From Brooklawnia propionicigenes (GTDB taxonomy: Bacteria; Actinomycetota; Actinomycetes; Propionibacteriales; Propionibacteriaceae), in the NCBI RefSeq assembly GCF_030297015.1, contig NZ_AP028056.1, positions 1,498,939-1,562,938 of the forward strand: a stretch of 64,000 nucleotides of DNA. Reading direction: 5' to 3'. Numbering within the stretch: position 1 is the stretch's first letter; every line of letters starts with the position of its first letter. A model generated the notes under the pieces. The model made no database searches and was not told the DNA's origin. It saw only the letters and a program-made list of their open reading frames with translations. This document shows, in pieces, positions 61,903-64,000 of the stretch. A program made the position numbers and the translations under genes.

Positions 61903-63855
61903 TCAGCCGGTAATGAAGTCGATGACGGCTTGTTTGTCGTCCTGGTTTCCGTTATACGACATGGCGCAGATCGCATACTGGTCGTTCCAGCCGACGATCC
62001 AGCTGTGCGATTGGGATGCGTCCCCGAACTCGGCGGTGCCGGTCTTCGCGCCTTCCAGGATGCCGATCATCTGCATCGCGGTACCGCGGGAGACCACCTG
62101 CTGCATGAGGTCGCGCAGCTTGGCGGCCTCGTCGGTGGTCAGCGGCTGCGCGGTCGAGGTGGGCTGCTGGGTCTCGATGAGGTAGGGAATGGTGGTGTGT
62201 CCGTTGGCCACCGACGCCGCCTCGGCGGCCAACGCCAGCGGCGACATCAGCACCTGGCCCTGCCCGATCATCCCGGCGGCATGCTCCACCGGATCATCGA
62301 CCATGGGCACCGAGCCGTAGAACGCCCCGAAGCCGGTGTCGTAGTCGACGCCCAGCCCGAGGCTGGCGGCCGCACTCGTGAACTCCTGGCTGGAGATCTG
62401 CGTGGACGCGTTGAGGAAGGCGGTATTGCAGGACGCGGCCACCGCCGTGCTGAGCGGCACCATGCCCATCAACGAGGTGGGGTACGCCGGGTGATTGGAG
62501 AAGACTCGCCCGTTGATGGTGGCCGTTGGCGAGCAGTTGACCAGCGAATCGGGCGTATAGCCCTGCCGGATCAGCGCCAGCGAGGTGGACAGCTTCATCG
62601 TCGAGCCCGGCGGATAGCCACCGGTCGTCGAGAACGACTGGACGCCCGCGGCAGGTGAATCGGCGGCGGCCAGCACTCCGCCGGTCGCCCTGTCGAGGAC
62701 GACCAACATCACCAGGTTGTCGGTGTGGGGCGCCACGATGGCCTCAGCCTTGCGTTGCAGGTCGATGTCCATCGTCAGCTGCAGTGAGGTGCCGTTGACG
62801 GGTGCGACCGAGAAGAGCAGCTTGTTGGTGATCGCCGGGCCGGTCGGGCTGGGGGTAGCGCCGGGGCTGCTGGACGCTGTCGACGGCGTCCCCTCAGCTT
62901 GCGGCGGGAGCTTCTCCAATTGGCTTTGGCTACGGGCGATGATGCTGATGGCGTGGCCGGGCAGGCCGCGCAGCTCGGTATCGTGCAGTTGCTGCAAGCC
63001 GGACTGACCGACGATGTCGCCCTCGATGATCTGGCCGTCGCCGGCGGCGATGTCTTCGGCGGTGGCTTCACCGGCGGTGCCCAGGATGCCGCGCGCGAAG
63101 GTGCTGGACGGCGCCAGCGGCAGTGTCGTGCCGAGTGCCACCGCGCCCGCGATGGTGTCGATCTGTGCCGGCACCTGGCCCTCACGGACCGTGATCGCCA
63201 GCACGAACGCCTGCGGCCCGGAGGCCGCGACCTGCTGCGCGTAGGAGTCGGCGTCGATGTCCATCAGCTGGGCCAGCGCCCGGGCCGATGATTCCCACTG
63301 GGATTCGTCGGCCTTGGTCTTGTCGATGCCGACCTTGTAGACCGGCCGGTCCTCGACGATGGCCATGCCCGAAGCGCCGATGATGGAGCCGCGGCGAGGC
63401 GTGGTGCGCTCGTCGTAGAGCCGGGTCGTCTCGGTGAGTTCGGGGTGCACGACGCTCGGCGCCCAATCGACCTGCCAGTGATCCTCGGCGTAGGTCAGCT
63501 GAGCCGTGGAGGTGAATGCCCATTGGCCTTGGGTGAAGACGTAGCGCTGGCTGAGTTGGACGGTGGCCTCGGTTCCGGAGTCGGCATAGTCGACCGATGT
63601 CACCTCGACCTCGGGAAGCAGCCCGTCGAGGGCGCCGGTCGCCTGCTGATAGTCGAGAACCGCACGGTCGTGGTCAACGAGGGGCAGATCATCGATGGAG
63701 CCGTTCGCCAGGGCGGCAGCGAGCCGGCCGGCGGCGTCCTCACCTCCCGGTGACGGCTGGGGTTTGAACAGCCCGACACTGCATCCGGTCAACACCATCG
63801 CGAGGGCGAGGATCATGATCAGCCGTCGAGGCCTGTTCTGGTTCGGTCGCCGCAT
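61903..63855 (-). CDS. Penicillin-binding protein 2a-type transpeptidase lipoprotein
   Basis: A 650-residue class B-like PBP. A lipobox VLTGC (Cys25) is followed by an NTF2-like MecA_N domain (about 35-145), a dimerisation part and the transpeptidase domain. The catalytic motifs are PPGSTMKLS (Ser-x-x-Lys), AASCNTAF (Ser-Cys-Asn) and GAKTGTAEFG (Lys-Thr-Gly). It cross-links peptidoglycan on the outer face. A Cys lipid anchor instead of an uncleaved helix is notable but known in this group. Its stop is 13 nt before the MscS gene. Confidence 0.92.
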   Translation of the reverse strand: MRRPNQNRPRRLIMILALAMVLTGCSVGLFKPQPSPGGEDAAGRLAAALANGSIDDLPLVDHDRAVLDYQQATGALDGLLPEVEVTSVDYADSGTEATVQLSQRYVFTQGQWAFTSTAQLTYAEDHWQVDWAPSVVHPELTETTRLYDERTTPRRGSIIGASGMAIVEDRPVYKVGIDKTKADESQWESSARALAQLMDIDADSYAQQVAASGPQAFVLAITVREGQVPAQIDTIAGAVALGTTLPLAPSSTFARGILGTAGEATAEDIAAGDGQIIEGDIVGQSGLQQLHDTELRGLPGHAISIIARSQSQLEKLPPQAEGTPSTASSSPGATPSPTGPAITNKLLFSVAPVNGTSLQLTMDIDLQRKAEAIVAPHTDNLVMLVVLDRATGGVLAAADSPAAGVQSFSTTGGYPPGSTMKLSTSLALIRQGYTPDSLVNCSPTATINGRVFSNHPAYPTSLMGMVPLSTAVAASCNTAFLNASTQISSQEFTSAAASLGLGVDYDTGFGAFYGSVPMVDDPVEHAAGMIGQGQVLMSPLALAAEAASVANGHTTIPYLIETQQPTSTAQPLTTDEAAKLRDLMQQVVSRGTAMQMIGILEGAKTGTAEFGDASQSHSWIVGWNDQYAICAMSYNGNQDDKQAVIDFITG

Positions 63856-63890
63856 GCCCCGAGCCTAGAGCGTGTCTCGGAACAGTCCCG

Positions 63891-63958
63891 TTCCCGCGCC
63901 CACTATCTGAAGATGCGCCCGATATATCGGGCGCATCTTCAGATTTGGAGCGCGGGAA
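63891..63958. repeat. 68-bp palindromic repeat, copy B, with a 40-bp perfect core
   Basis: The core 63905-63944 is a perfect 40-bp palindrome centred on CGATATATCG. Outer 9-bp arms TTCCCGCGC/GCGCGGGAA close it after a short mismatch. It lies 35 nt upstream of the PBP gene. Copy A at 59935 has the same length and centre. Confidence 0.9.
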
Positions 63959-64000
63959 GTTCGGGAGCGCGGGGGCGCGGGCTCTGTGACACAATCGTGA

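Noticed and set aside
1-64000. CRISPR arrays, rRNA genes or prophage
   Set aside because: No regularly spaced repeats, rRNA sequence or phage structural genes were seen.

Overview
The window comes from a high-GC actinobacterium. The order dnaA-dnaN-recF-DUF721-gyrB-gyrA on one strand, opposed by rpmH-rnpA-yidD-yidC-jag-rsmG-parA-parB, is the standard actinobacterial origin region, so this is the part of the chromosome around oriC. Many starts are GTG or TTG with AGGAGG-like ribosome sites. A member of Propionibacteriaceae or a close relative is a reasonable guess, but it is not proven from the sequence.

Left part (1-12 kb): the 3' end of a two-component system (NarL-type kinase and regulator), then a sugar-acid catabolic cluster. 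The cluster holds an SDR, a beta-hydroxyacid dehydrogenase, an IclR regulator, an idonate-dehydrogenase-like MDR enzyme and a TRAP transporter (dctQ, dctM). Two tandem paralogous binding proteins (dctP) share this single permease. An IS1634-family element flanked by a 79-bp direct repeat lies between the two dctP genes. It separates dctP1 from a promoter block that dctP2 has also kept.

12-22.4 kb: a small conserved gene, an MFS permease and a nine-gene Flp/Tad pilus locus on the minus strand. The locus runs cpaB-like, cpaE-like, tadA, tadB, tadC, flp pilin, two TadE-like genes and a LysM-BTAD protein. A cluster of DnaA boxes lies just upstream, about 21 kb from oriC. 22.8-26 kb: an NhaD/citrate-type ion transporter, a small zincin, a YceI protein and a cysteine-rich DUF2284 protein.

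26.0-28.5 kb: a zinc-starvation island. Two Zur-box-like palindromes accompany cysteine-free versions of L28, L33, L31 and L36, a degenerate CobW/G3E protein (resembling mycobacterial Mrf) and a broken ABC transporter ATPase. The ATPase remnant is fused tail to tail with the L33 gene, and the L31 gene has lost its normal stop.

28.6-31.4 kb: an enolase-superfamily enzyme, tRNA-Ile(GAT), an orphan AAA ATPase and a DUF4870 membrane protein. 31.4-51 kb: the origin region with gyrA/gyrB, a module of three unknown membrane proteins that each carry a two-cysteine extracytoplasmic domain, recF, dnaN, oriC, dnaA and the rpmH-parB arm with two parS sites. 51-64 kb: trxA, trxB, a pseudokinase/discoidin protein that corresponds to the C-terminal half of mycobacterial MviN but has no MurJ part, DUF6049, an MFS permease, pcnA, an EamA permease, an MscS channel and a penicillin-binding protein. 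Two copies of a 68-bp palindromic repeat flank the last block.
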